Part shown: piece by piece, positions 17,496-26,515 of the stretch
Layout: each line of letters begins with the position of its first letter
Numbering within the stretch: position 1 is the stretch's first letter
DNA from: Planctomycetaceae bacterium
Lineage (GTDB): Bacteria > Planctomycetota > Planctomycetia > Pirellulales > Pirellulaceae
NCBI GenBank assembly: GCA_020638975.1
Contig: JACKHN010000010.1
Coordinates: 186,001 to 250,000, forward strand
Length of the DNA: 64,000 nucleotides
Reading direction: 5' to 3'
Program-made: the position numbers and the translations under genes
The notes under the pieces: generated by a model
Told to the model about the DNA's origin: nothing
Databases searched by the model: none
Seen by the model: only the letters and a program-made list of their open reading frames with translations

Positions 17496-20042
17496 ATGCA
17501 CAAAGTCATCGCGATCGCCTGTCTATTGCTAACCGCATCCGCGACTTGGGCAACCGAGCCACCGCAAGCGCGCGACGAACGATTGACCGTCGAACTGTTC
17601 GCTGAACATCCAAACATCATGACGCCCACCGGTTTGGCAGTCGCGAGCGACGGGCGAGTGTTTGTTGCCGAAAGCCATACACACTTTCGGCCCGATGACT
17701 ACGACGGCCCGGCAGCCGATCGAATTCTGATCTTCGAAGACTCCGATGGCGATGGTCGAGCCGACAAGCGAACGATCTTCCACGAAGGCTTCACGCATGT
17801 GATGGACATCGAGTTCTGCTATGACGGCTCGTTATATGTCGCCACACGACGCGATATCCATCGGATGCGTGACACCGACGGTGATGACAAGGCCGACGAA
17901 GTGACTCGCCTCGTTTGGCTGGATACGGAAGGTGACTATCCGCACAACGGTCTGTCTGGCTTGGCATTTGATTTCGATGGCGGATTGAATTTTGGGCTCG
18001 GCGAGAATCTGGGCGCTCCCTACACATTGAATGGAACCGATGGCACGCAACTCAGTGGCGGTGGCGAAGGCGGCAGCACCTATCATGTTCAATCGGATGG
18101 CACCAAACTACGACGCGTATCAACCGGTTGGTGGAACCCGTACGGTATGTGTGTCGATGGGTTTGGTCGCGTGTTCGGAACAGACAACGACCCTGGTGCC
18201 TCGCCGCCATGTCGGTTGATCCAAGTCGTCGAAGGAGGCAACTATGGCTACGAATATCGCTACGGGCGCACCGGCTTGCATCCTCTGATCGGATGGCAGG
18301 GAGAAATCCCCGGCACGCTACCCATGATCTCGGGAACGGGCGAAGCACCTTGTGCCATCGTCGCCTACGAGGCCGACGCATTGCCGAAGGAGTATCTCGA
18401 TAATCTCTTCGTCCCGTGTTGGGCGGATCATCGCGTGGAACGATATACCGTTACGCAACAAGACGAGAAAGGACTCGTCGATGTAGATCGCGACACTCTC
18501 ATCGAAGGATCTGACGACTTCCGCCCTGTCGGCATCGACGTCGCTCCCGACGGAACGGTCTACATCAGCGATTGGGTTTCAAGCAGTTATTCCCTGCACA
18601 AGCAAGGACGCATTTGGCGGATCAAGCCGAAAGACATGCCAAAGGCACAATCCACTTCTGCGAAGGCATCACGCCCACGTGCTGTGCCCCCGCACAGAAC
18701 TCCAAGTCTAAAAGAGTTAACGGAACTTCTCACGCAACACGGCGATCCGCTCCTGATACATATGGGACTTGCCCGCTTATCTGAAAGGCTTCGTCAATCA
18801 GATGCCTCGAAGGCGAATACGAATGGTGGCTTGGCAGTTCTGCTCGCCGCTCGCCGCAACGACAAAATGAGCCGCTATTTCGCAGCCAGTCAACTCCGTC
18901 CGTTTCTTGACGCCACCAATCCCGACACTCGCTTTGTCGCCGTCAAATGGATCGCCGACGACAAGCTTATCGACTACCGACCAGATCTCGAACGGATGCT
19001 GGATTCGAGCGATCTCGACTATCGGCTATTCCGCGCAGTCGCCGCAGCGATTGATCGACTGGACGACAAAGAGCCCTCCGACCAACCCTCCGAAAAACTC
19101 TTGCTCGCCAAGATCAACGATGCCGATGCGCCAACCGCAATTCGGAGCCTGTGCCTGCGGATGATTGCTCCCGATGCGAAAGGGCTCAAGTTAGGAGACT
19201 TGATCGAGTTGACGAGTCACCCCGATCCGGAGCTTCGTTTGGAAGCGGTGCGCACACTCGCCAATCATCCCGCCTCCAGGCGTATCGAGACGTTGGTCGA
19301 ACTGGCCACTGATATCGAACAACCGAATGCTGTCCGCGCGGCGGCGATCTTGGGTCTTGCGACGAGTGACGAGTCGAAAGTCGACTTGCTGCTGAAGATC
19401 GCCAACGGCGAAGAAGCCAGCTTGCGTGATGAAGCATTGCGGTCGCTCGTCGGTTCGCAGCTTACGGAGAATCAGAAAGATTCGCTTTTGAAACTGGCAA
19501 AAGGTGATCCATCGGTGAGCGACTCGGTGAATCGGGTCTTACAGCAACCAAGAGGTACGCGGCCCGACCAAGACAATACGGGCGCGTGGAGGCAATTACT
19601 GACTGAAGAAGGTGACGCCGTCGCTGGCCGGCGAGTGTTCTTTGGTACGAAGGTCGGAACTTGCTCGCAATGCCACACGATCGATGGACGCGGCAGCGCA
19701 GTTGGGCCCGACTTGTCGAAGATCCGGCAGCGTGTCGCGTCGGAAGGTATCGAGTGGCTGCTGGAGACGATCCTTCAGCCTAGCAAACAGATGGCTCCGC
19801 AATACACGCCCTGGCAGATCGTGACAAACGACGGCAAGACGCTGATCGGGCTGCCTCGACGCAAGGGCGGGAACCAGGAAGCCTATCTCGGTATCGACGG
19901 GAAAGAATTCTCGGTCAAAAAGCCGGATATCGCATTCCATCGCGAGATGCCTACATCCATCATGCCAGAAGGATTGCTACAGAACCTGACGCTTCAGGAG
20001 CTGAACGACTTGCTGGCGTTTATCGTCGCCGGGGAGCGGTAG
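17496..20042 (+). CDS. PVC-type haem-binding CxxCH protein with beta-propeller and HEAT repeats
   Basis: 848 residues from ATG 17496, which begins a signal peptide (HKVIAIACLLLTASATWA then TEPP). An N-terminal six-bladed propeller of the membrane-bound dehydrogenase type (PTGLAVASDGRVFVAESHTH and similar) is followed by HEAT-like repeats (about residues 400-680) and a C-terminal cytochrome c domain with CSQCH and later a Met-rich ligand region. The family is expanded in Planctomycetes and Verrucomicrobia and thought to act in periplasmic electron transfer linked to sugar breakdown; substrate unknown. The stop codon TAG is formed partly by repeat B1. DUF1501 and WD40 genes follow. Confidence 0.9.
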   Translation: MHKVIAIACLLLTASATWATEPPQARDERLTVELFAEHPNIMTPTGLAVASDGRVFVAESHTHFRPDDYDGPAADRILIFEDSDGDGRADKRTIFHEGFTHVMDIEFCYDGSLYVATRRDIHRMRDTDGDDKADEVTRLVWLDTEGDYPHNGLSGLAFDFDGGLNFGLGENLGAPYTLNGTDGTQLSGGGEGGSTYHVQSDGTKLRRVSTGWWNPYGMCVDGFGRVFGTDNDPGASPPCRLIQVVEGGNYGYEYRYGRTGLHPLIGWQGEIPGTLPMISGTGEAPCAIVAYEADALPKEYLDNLFVPCWADHRVERYTVTQQDEKGLVDVDRDTLIEGSDDFRPVGIDVAPDGTVYISDWVSSSYSLHKQGRIWRIKPKDMPKAQSTSAKASRPRAVPPHRTPSLKELTELLTQHGDPLLIHMGLARLSERLRQSDASKANTNGGLAVLLAARRNDKMSRYFAASQLRPFLDATNPDTRFVAVKWIADDKLIDYRPDLERMLDSSDLDYRLFRAVAAAIDRLDDKEPSDQPSEKLLLAKINDADAPTAIRSLCLRMIAPDAKGLKLGDLIELTSHPDPELRLEAVRTLANHPASRRIETLVELATDIEQPNAVRAAAILGLATSDESKVDLLLKIANGEEASLRDEALRSLVGSQLTENQKDSLLKLAKGDPSVSDSVNRVLQQPRGTRPDQDNTGAWRQLLTEEGDAVAGRRVFFGTKVGTCSQCHTIDGRGSAVGPDLSKIRQRVASEGIEWLLETILQPSKQMAPQYTPWQIVTNDGKTLIGLPRRKGGNQEAYLGIDGKEFSVKKPDIAFHREMPTSIMPEGLLQNLTLQELNDLLAFIVAGER

Positions 20043-20134
20043 TGGTACAGTTTGCGATTCCTGAAAGTAGGACGGCCACTCTTGGCCGTCTTTTGTCGGG
20101 CAGGAGTGCCCGACTTACGGCAAACTGTACCACT
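20041..20134 (+). repeat. MITE-like element family B, copy 1
   Basis: 94 bp with perfect 15-bp terminal inverted repeats (AGTGGTACAGTTTGC and its complement) and two inner hairpins (GACGGCCA/TGGCCGTC and GTCGGGCA/TGCCCGAC). A second copy is at 33380. The first two bases are part of the haem-protein stop codon. Confidence 0.88.
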
Positions 20135-20237
20135 ACCCGGGAAGCAATAGTGTTGCTTCTCATAGTGACTTGTCGGTATCCTGAACGCACCCGCCGAAGC
20201 GATCGTCCGAAGCCACCTTCCTCCCGATGGAACGATC

Positions 20238-21524
20238 ATGGAATCGTCACTCTGCAAACCCTGGGAACATGAATTGTCACGACGGCAGCTGCTGGGGACA
20301 GCGACTGGTGCGGCGATGGCAGCCGTAGGTCTGGGGCCGCTGCTACAGCCGACAATTGCTAATGAGTTAAAGAAGAAAAACAAGCAGGTGCTGTTTGTTT
20401 GGTTGGATGGGGGGATGAGCCAGCTAGAGAGTTGGGACCCGAAGCCCAACACACAGTTCGGTGGTCCCTTCCGAGCGATACCAACTTCCGTTCCTGGCAT
20501 CCACATCAGCGAGTTGCTGCCCAACTCGGCCAAGCAGATGCATCACTTGGCGCTCATCCGCAGCCTGTGCACGCAAGACAACTCGCATTCTGCAGGCGTC
20601 GCTCGCATTCAACGGGGCGATCCGAAGAACCGTGGCGTGACTTATCCCTACTTCGGATCGGCTGTGGCAAAGCTACTTGGCCCGGGCGAAAGTAATTTGC
20701 CGCCCTATGTGTGGATCAAACCCGGTAGCGGCGGGTTCAAGCACGATGACGCAGGATTCCTCGGCCCCAAATTCGGAGCGTTAGCGTTCGGCGACGGTTT
20801 GCCGCCGGACAACCTCTTGTTACATGAATCGATCACCGAACAAGCCGATGATGAACGCGACCAACTTCGTCAGGCCGCGAATCGACGCTATGCAGCCCGC
20901 CGCCGCAAGGAAGTGACCGAAGCCAACAGCTACGTCTTCGAGATGGCTCGCACGCTGATGAAGCGACAGGATTTGTTCGACGCGACGAAGCTTGATCCTC
21001 GCGACGTAGAGCGGTACGGCACTCACGAGATCGGACGCCACATGCTGCAAGCTCGCAAGATGCTTGAGGCCGGCGTTACTTTTGTGAAGGTGAACTCTTA
21101 CGGCTGGGATACCCACGGTGACAATTTTAATGGACACGCGAGTCTTGTTCCCAAATTCGATCAAGCTTTCGGGGCGATCGTCGAGGATCTGGCAGATCGC
21201 GGCATGCTGGAGCACGTACTCGTGATTGCGATGAGCGAGTTTGGTCGGACGCCTCGCATCAATGGCCATATAGGTCGCGACCATTGGCCCGAGGCTTGGT
21301 CGCTGGTGATGGGTGGGTGCGGAGTTCGTGAAGGAATCGTCGTGGGACAGACTAACGAGAAAGGCACCTTCGTCTCGACCGACGAATATGATATCGGTCA
21401 CATGTTCCACACGTGGTTTCGCGCGTTAGGCATCGACAGCACCGATATCGAGTACGACAACGCAGGCCAACCGCTACCCATCGCCCACGACGACATGCAC
21501 GTGATCGAAGAGCTACTTGCGTGA
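20238..21524 (+). CDS. DUF1501 protein with Tat signal
   Basis: 428 residues. The Tat-type leader SRRQLLG (14-20) precedes a hydrophobic segment, so it should be exported folded. The DUF1501 domain (alkaline-phosphatase/sulfatase-like fold) shows VLFVWLDGGMSQLESWDPKP, SHSAGVARI, GWDTHGDNF, MSEFGRTPRINGHIGRDHWP and a final GIDSTDIEYDN block. DUF1501 genes usually accompany planctomycete cytochrome genes, as here with the haem protein upstream and the WD40 gene 40 bp downstream. The enzymatic activity of the family is not established. Confidence 0.9.
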   Translation: MESSLCKPWEHELSRRQLLGTATGAAMAAVGLGPLLQPTIANELKKKNKQVLFVWLDGGMSQLESWDPKPNTQFGGPFRAIPTSVPGIHISELLPNSAKQMHHLALIRSLCTQDNSHSAGVARIQRGDPKNRGVTYPYFGSAVAKLLGPGESNLPPYVWIKPGSGGFKHDDAGFLGPKFGALAFGDGLPPDNLLLHESITEQADDERDQLRQAANRRYAARRRKEVTEANSYVFEMARTLMKRQDLFDATKLDPRDVERYGTHEIGRHMLQARKMLEAGVTFVKVNSYGWDTHGDNFNGHASLVPKFDQAFGAIVEDLADRGMLEHVLVIAMSEFGRTPRINGHIGRDHWPEAWSLVMGGCGVREGIVVGQTNEKGTFVSTDEYDIGHMFHTWFRALGIDSTDIEYDNAGQPLPIAHDDMHVIEELLA

Positions 21525-21564
21525 GACGCACCAAGCTCCGTTCGCAGCACAGGACAACTCCAAT

Positions 21565-22653
21565 ATGACAGACGCCTCAACCGATCTCGCGACTCGCTTC
21601 GAGCCCAAAGAATACGCCATCCTCACTGCCGATCCGCAAGTCTTCGCTGCACGCTTCCATCCTTCTGGCAAGTTACTCGCGGCGGGTGGCTTCGATGGAC
21701 GCGTGCGGCTGTGGGATCTTTCGACAGAAGAGCCCAAGGAGCTGCCTGCATTGACTGGCCATAACGGCTGGATTCAAGCCATCGCGTTTTCTCCAGACGG
21801 CCAGCGACTGTACGCTGGCGATTCCTGGGGGAAGCTTTCGGCTTGGGACATGAGTGGGGGCGAGCCGCAACTTGTCTGGTCCTTGGACGGTGCGCACGAC
21901 GGCTGGCTTCGCGATCTGGATGTCAATGCGGACGGCTCGCGATTGGTGACTTGCGGGCGTGATCGAGTCGTTCGGATTTGGACAACCGTCGACGGCGCGC
22001 CCTTACTTGAGTTTCGAGGTCACGACACGGATGTCTACTCGGCACGATTCCATCCACAGCAACCGTTTGTCGTGTCTGGTGATGATCGCGGTCTCGTGAA
22101 GCAGTGGAGTGCGACAGACGCTCGCGTGGTTCGCGAGTTTGACGCCAGCGTGTTGTATCTTGAGCACCGACTGCAAGACGTGGGCGGTGTTCGGACATTG
22201 GCCTTTGATCGCATGGGAGGCCAGTTGGCTGTGGGTGGCACGATTCCAAAGAACGGCGCAACGGTTCAGGGCACGCCCAGCATCTTAATGTTCGACTTCG
22301 AGACTGGCGAATTGACGCATACGTTAAATCTCGGCGACGCAAATCACTGTTTCGTCCATGAAATCATTCTTCATGAGGAGGGGTTTGTGATGGCGGTCAC
22401 CAGCGGCACACCGGGGCAGGGGCAAGTTGTTTTTCGGCGACCGGGCGACGAGCAACCCTTTTTCACGACGTCGAAGCTGTCAAATTGTCACAGCATTCAC
22501 TTACATGAACCATCGGGGCGGCTTGCCGTCGTCGCAACAAATCGCGGGAGCAACGGCAACGGACGGCAGCTTGGAAAGGATGGCGAGTACGCCGGCAACA
22601 ACTCGCCGATTCATTTGTTCCGAATTGCCGCAGCCTTGATGGAACGCAGCTGA
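21565..22653 (+). CDS. WD40 repeat protein
   Basis: 362 residues from ATG 21565. At least five WD-type blades are visible, such as VFAARFHPSGKLLAAGGFDGRVRLWDL, WIQAIAFSPDGQRLYAG, DLDVNADGSRLVTCGRDRVVRIW and YSARFHPQQPFVVSGDDRGLVKQW, forming one propeller. There is no signal peptide, so as annotated it is cytoplasmic. It is the last gene of the haem protein/DUF1501 set and probably serves as an interaction platform. It meets the convergent lipoprotein gene with a 1-bp gap. Confidence 0.87.
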   Translation: MTDASTDLATRFEPKEYAILTADPQVFAARFHPSGKLLAAGGFDGRVRLWDLSTEEPKELPALTGHNGWIQAIAFSPDGQRLYAGDSWGKLSAWDMSGGEPQLVWSLDGAHDGWLRDLDVNADGSRLVTCGRDRVVRIWTTVDGAPLLEFRGHDTDVYSARFHPQQPFVVSGDDRGLVKQWSATDARVVREFDASVLYLEHRLQDVGGVRTLAFDRMGGQLAVGGTIPKNGATVQGTPSILMFDFETGELTHTLNLGDANHCFVHEIILHEEGFVMAVTSGTPGQGQVVFRRPGDEQPFFTTSKLSNCHSIHLHEPSGRLAVVATNRGSNGNGRQLGKDGEYAGNNSPIHLFRIAAALMERS

Positions 22654-22654
22654 C

Positions 22655-24028
22655 CTACTGCCGAGTACTCGGTCGGATCGGGGAACCAATCCGTGGCGAG
22701 TCCGTACTCCCGAGCAGCCGCGGCACAATCGCTGCGGGCTGACCGTTGTCCGGATCAACGGCATCAACGACGACTTGCGTGTCGGTGATGTCAACGAAGA
22801 ACTCATCCCCAGTCAGTGGGTTCGTGATTTTTTTCGCTTGATCGTCGCCGCATGCAATGCGGAGTGCGATGGCCCATGCTTCGCATCGAGCCCGATCTAA
22901 TGCCATCAAGCGGCTGCCTTGATCCAGCTGTGACAGCAACAGTTGATCGGCAACGAAGGGATAGTTGTCGCTGCCTCGCAATAAACTTAAATTCGCTTCA
23001 ATCTGACGGAAAACGTCAGCTCGCGCGAAGTGAGGCTTTTGGCAGGCATCGACGACGTCTCGCATCGTGCGAAGGTAAAACAATTCGTCTTGATCGATGT
23101 TACTGGCAACCGCCTCGGCCAACTTTTCGATGCCGATCTCGTCGCGGAATTCTCGAAGCTCGTCATAGGAGAGCAACGACAACAGATAACCGCCGCGGAT
23201 CAACTCGTACGTGTGCATGCCTTGGGCCCGATCTCCGATCCAAGCGGTTGCGTCGTCCGGCCAGTGTTCCAATTGTTGGTCAAGCAGCACCTTCAGTTGC
23301 CGATGAATCGTGGGCGTCGTTGCGGGATGTTTCGCGATTCCCTCGAGGACCTGGAGAGCCTCGCCGCGTCGAACGGCTCCTGCACCTCGCGAAACAATAC
23401 TCTGTTCCGCTGCCAGCAACTCACTCACTCGCAACATCAATCGCAGCGACTCGATGGCGCCTTGTGGGTTCCCGGCAGCCAAAACACCCGCCGCATAGAG
23501 CCCTTCAAGCCGATTACCGATCTCGATGGCGTCGACATACGTCGTATCGGCTGACAATCCGAGCATGTGGTTTACGGGCAGTCGGAAGTCGGGCTCCACA
23601 ACCAGCTTCTCGTACTGTTCGCGTTTCGATTGATATCGCTTCGTCAACGCAGCCACGACGTGCAGTGTGGCCGGAGTGAAGCTAAAACCTTCCGCTGGCC
23701 AGACCTTGTCGAGATGCTCGCGACCAGACTCGCGAAAGTTGGGAGGAAAGATAATATCTAACCTAGAGACCGGGTTCGAAGCGTCTGGCATCGAATCGAA
23801 TTGGGGGTTCTCTCCGCCGGTCATCATCAGCTGGAGCGGCGTTGCTTGTTCGGCGATTAATCGCGCAAGTTCCGCTTGCAGTTCGGAGTTGTGTGTTGTG
23901 GTCACGCCGGGAAGCGTTGCGTACTGCGCAACGTCAGCGGGTGTCTTGATGGGCGGCTCGCTCTTGTTGCAAGCCAAGCTGCAACAGAGCGGCAGTGTGA
24001 ACAGAAGTAGCTTCCAGCGAGATGGCAA
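22655..24028 (-). CDS. Hypothetical lipoprotein
   Basis: 457 residues with a clear lipoprotein signal (KLLLFTLPLCCSLAC). The mature part is mostly helical with regular Leu/Glu spacing, including FSFTPATLHVVAALTKRYQSKREQYEKL and a final GDEFFVDITDTQVVVD segment that resembles the end of other planctomycete hypothetical proteins. No catalytic motif was recognised. It is alone between a convergent WD40 gene and the ClpP-like gene upstream on the same strand. Confidence 0.78.
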   Translation of the reverse strand: MPSRWKLLLFTLPLCCSLACNKSEPPIKTPADVAQYATLPGVTTTHNSELQAELARLIAEQATPLQLMMTGGENPQFDSMPDASNPVSRLDIIFPPNFRESGREHLDKVWPAEGFSFTPATLHVVAALTKRYQSKREQYEKLVVEPDFRLPVNHMLGLSADTTYVDAIEIGNRLEGLYAAGVLAAGNPQGAIESLRLMLRVSELLAAEQSIVSRGAGAVRRGEALQVLEGIAKHPATTPTIHRQLKVLLDQQLEHWPDDATAWIGDRAQGMHTYELIRGGYLLSLLSYDELREFRDEIGIEKLAEAVASNIDQDELFYLRTMRDVVDACQKPHFARADVFRQIEANLSLLRGSDNYPFVADQLLLSQLDQGSRLMALDRARCEAWAIALRIACGDDQAKKITNPLTGDEFFVDITDTQVVVDAVDPDNGQPAAIVPRLLGSTDSPRIGSPIRPSTRQ

Positions 24029-24100
24029 CGTACCGGTTCCTTTCCAGGTAGTCGGTAATGCTACCGCTGACGAGCACTAGGAGGAAAGAGCAACTCGCCG

Positions 24101-24658
24101 CTATCCGTCGAGCTTCTTACGAAACTCGGCGGCAAGTTGGACGACATCAACAAGCTCTGCCAGCCCCGCAGCAGCGAACTCGGGCCCGGAAACGTAAGTC
24201 CCAGGTCGCACCCACTTCTCAATCTCGTCGTGTGCCGTGCCGAACATGTCGGCTAGCAGCTGATCCATCTGACCTTCTAGATGAGCAAAGTGCCGCGCCC
24301 ATTCGGCAGCTTCCGACAGCTGAACACTCTCTTCACTTTGCCACCGCATCGGATGAAACAGCAACACGCTGTAAGGTGTGACGATTCGTCGCACACAGGC
24401 AGCCAACGGCCATAGTGCCGCGGACGAGCATTCGCCCGTCACAATGCCGGTCGCGTGCAACTCCCGCATGACGATCAACGACATCAACGACAACGCACAG
24501 TAAGGGCTGCCGCCCGGCGAGTCGAAGTAGATGATACACTCGCCACCCTGTGGGATTCCCAGCAGCTTGTCCGTCAAATCCGCGCCGTTTTCCGTCATGT
24601 CGCCTACAACAGCAATTTCGACGGGGCCTTCCGGTTGATCTTCGATTTCGTCCTGCAT
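24101..24658 (-). CDS. ClpP-like serine protease homologue with altered active site
   Basis: 185 residues of the ClpP/crotonase fold. The oxyanion loop IIYFDSPGGSPY, a nucleophile position in TGECSSAALWPLAA, and the His position in VLLFHPMRW all align with ClpP. Where ClpP has the catalytic Asp (RDxFMS) this protein reads RPGTYVSGPEF, so the Asp is replaced. AELVD at the end matches the ClpP GLID-like tail. Either catalysis is altered or it has a non-proteolytic role. No Clp ATPase is adjacent. Similar ClpP paralogues occur in planctomycetes and cyanobacteria. Confidence 0.8.
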   Translation of the reverse strand: MQDEIEDQPEGPVEIAVVGDMTENGADLTDKLLGIPQGGECIIYFDSPGGSPYCALSLMSLIVMRELHATGIVTGECSSAALWPLAACVRRIVTPYSVLLFHPMRWQSEESVQLSEAAEWARHFAHLEGQMDQLLADMFGTAHDEIEKWVRPGTYVSGPEFAAAGLAELVDVVQLAAEFRKKLDG

Positions 24659-24767
24659 GCTTGGTGATTCCTACCGGTAGTGAGGGTTATGCGGCCAGCG
24701 AGGAAGGATGACAGATTTCGTCGTTCAACGCGAGAGTGTCGCCGCGTCTCTAGGTAGCGATACCATT

Positions 24768-24835
24768 TGTAGGTTGGACGCCTCGTCCGACCGGGAAACC
24801 GTTTGAAACGTCGGTCCGACAAGGCGTCCATCCTA
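24768..24835. repeat. Inverted repeat (hairpin) D
   Basis: The 24-bp arms 24768-24791 and 24812-24835 match at 22 of 24 positions, beginning GTAGGTTGGACGCC. It sits in the 313-bp gap between the ClpP-like gene and the GYF gene. No second copy was found in this window. Confidence 0.75.
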
Positions 24836-24971
24836 CGGGCTCTTCACACGGCATCACTGCCTGTTTCTTGCGTCGCTTCCCATCAGTATCGCTCAATGTA
24901 TAATGGATGTTCGCAAAACAATGCATCCCACTACGTTGGGCTCCTCTCGCCTCCGACCGACAAGTAATTTA

Positions 24972-25649
24972 ATGGGCATTCGGTTCTATTGCCCCGATTG
25001 CGGGCGACGACTCAACATCAAATCTTTCCTGGCGGGAAAGCGCGGAATCTGTCCGCATTGCGACTCGCGCGTAATGATCCCGCTGGAAAGCCAATTGCCA
25101 GCCGATGCACCAAAGTATCGGCCCACTTCCGAAGAAGCCAAGTCCGTGCCAGCGACCACCGCAGTCGTTGCCGCCGCCAGCGTCCAGTCTGCCAAGCCAA
25201 TTATTCAACAGCCCGTCGTTATGCCCGCAGTCGAAGAACCTTCGACGGACCCGATCGCCGAGTCGCCGGATTCCGTCTGGTACGTGCGTCCCGCTGCCGG
25301 TGGGCAATACGGCCCGGCTCGTGGTGACATAATGCGGCGGTGGTTAGCAGAAGGACGAGTGAGTGCGGATTCGATGGTTTGGCGCGAGGGCTGGGAAGAT
25401 TGGAAGCTTGCCGCTCCGATTTTTCCTTCGCTCGATTCCGTGCCTGCCTCGACGAAGCCCGCCACCGTAAAGCCAGCTCCCTCGTTCCTCGTGCCCGAAG
25501 ACGAAGAACAAGATATCAGCAAGCCAGTTGCCGCTCCGGCTCGCAGAGCGGTAGTTGCCAAGAAGAAGTCGATTGCTCCGCTGATAATTTTGGGGCTGTT
25601 GATCGTCGTGCTGCTGGTTGTTACCGTCGTGGTTCTGCGCGGCGCATGA
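24972..25649 (+). CDS. Zinc-ribbon/GYF-domain membrane protein
   Basis: 225 residues from ATG 24972. An N-terminal four-cysteine ribbon (FYCPDCGRRL then GICPHCDSR) is followed by a Pro/Ala-rich linker, a GYF_2 domain (WYVRPAAGGQYGPARGDIM, then GRVSADSMVWREGWEDW) at about residues 98-145, another linker, and a single C-terminal membrane helix (APLIILGLLIVVLLVVTVVV). This tail-anchored design with cytoplasmic zinc ribbon and GYF domain recurs in planctomycetes; a protein-protein interaction role is likely. The next gene starts 65 bp downstream. Confidence 0.85.
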   Translation: MGIRFYCPDCGRRLNIKSFLAGKRGICPHCDSRVMIPLESQLPADAPKYRPTSEEAKSVPATTAVVAAASVQSAKPIIQQPVVMPAVEEPSTDPIAESPDSVWYVRPAAGGQYGPARGDIMRRWLAEGRVSADSMVWREGWEDWKLAAPIFPSLDSVPASTKPATVKPAPSFLVPEDEEQDISKPVAAPARRAVVAKKKSIAPLIILGLLIVVLLVVTVVVLRGA

Positions 25650-25714
25650 ACCGCCTCCACCGCTCAACACTCGCTCTTTCTAAACACTTCCGCTTGTTAC
25701 GACAGGAATCGAAG

Positions 25715-26278
25715 ATGCTTACACGAATCGCTATAACCTCTGCTTTCGTTCTTATTGCGTCGACAACGATCTTCGCGGCCGACGACCTTCAGGATGCCAA
25801 AGTCGGCGACATCACGCTCAAGACTCCAGCCAGTTGGAAGCAATCCGAGCCAACCAGCAGCTTGCGACTGGCCCAATTCGAGATTCCCGCTGCCGAAGGC
25901 GACAAGGAGCCGGCCGAGTTGGCAATCTTCTCATTCGGTGGTGGCGGCGGAAAGCAAGCCAATGTCGATCGCTGGATCGATCAGTTCTACGCCGAAGGTC
26001 GCAAGTCGAAGGTCACCAGCGGCAAGTCGGCGCTTGGCGAGTATGTGATGGTCGACGTGACGGGAACTTACAAGAAGCCCGTCGGACCTCCGATTCTTCG
26101 CAAGACTGAGGCTCAAGAGAACGCTCGCATGTTGGCCGCAATACTCGCCATCGAGGGGAAGGGTAACTACTTCCTGAAGATGACGGGCGAGAATGCGACC
26201 GTCACCGCTGCCGCCGCAGCTTTCCGAACCTCGTTCGGTGGTAACGAGGCCGAAGAGAAGGCTCTCGCACCGGAATAG
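25715..26278 (+). CDS. Small secreted protein of unknown function
   Basis: 187 residues from ATG 25715 with AGGA upstream. A signal peptide (TRIAITSAFVLIASTTIFA, then ADD) predicts export. The mature domain contains ITLKTPASWKQSEPTSSLRLAQFEIPAA and ends FLKMTGENATVTAAAAAFRTSFG, a pattern shared with other planctomycete hypothetical proteins that evaluate as a compact alpha/beta domain. No active site is visible. It follows the GYF gene and ends before a hairpin terminator. Confidence 0.8.
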   Translation: MLTRIAITSAFVLIASTTIFAADDLQDAKVGDITLKTPASWKQSEPTSSLRLAQFEIPAAEGDKEPAELAIFSFGGGGGKQANVDRWIDQFYAEGRKSKVTSGKSALGEYVMVDVTGTYKKPVGPPILRKTEAQENARMLAAILAIEGKGNYFLKMTGENATVTAAAAAFRTSFGGNEAEEKALAPE

Positions 26279-26325
26279 AGCCAGCCGACTTGTGAGCAAC
26301 GAAGCAACACGATGCGTCAAAATGA

Positions 26326-26362
26326 AAAACGCCGCCAGATAACAAGTCTCTGGCGACGTTTT
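26326..26362. terminator. Bidirectional stem-loop terminator
   Basis: AAAACGCCGCCAGA and TCTGGCGACGTTTT pair with one mismatch around a 9-base loop, with A and T runs at the base. It lies 48 bp after the secreted-protein gene. Confidence 0.75.
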
Positions 26363-26401
26363 AGCTTACTAGTCGTGCGACTTCTGGTTCGCTAAGGACC
26401 A

Positions 26402-26510
26402 ACTCAAAAATAACTTCGGCATTTCAAGGGTAGTGTCCGCTGTGCGGACCAGGAATTCCCGCGGTCCGCACAGCGGACCCTACGAAAAAACAAGTAAGTT
26501 ATTCTTGAGT
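26402..26510. repeat. Nested inverted-repeat element E
   Basis: Inner arms 26430-26450 and 26463-26483 match at 20 of 21 positions (GTCCGCTGTGCGGACC core). Outer arms ACTCAAAAATAACT and AGTTATTCTTGAGT match at 13 of 14. The element is 109 bp, lies 5 bp from the stop of the DUF1501 gene, and is similar in size to family A. Confidence 0.75.
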
Positions 26511-26515
26511 CATCG

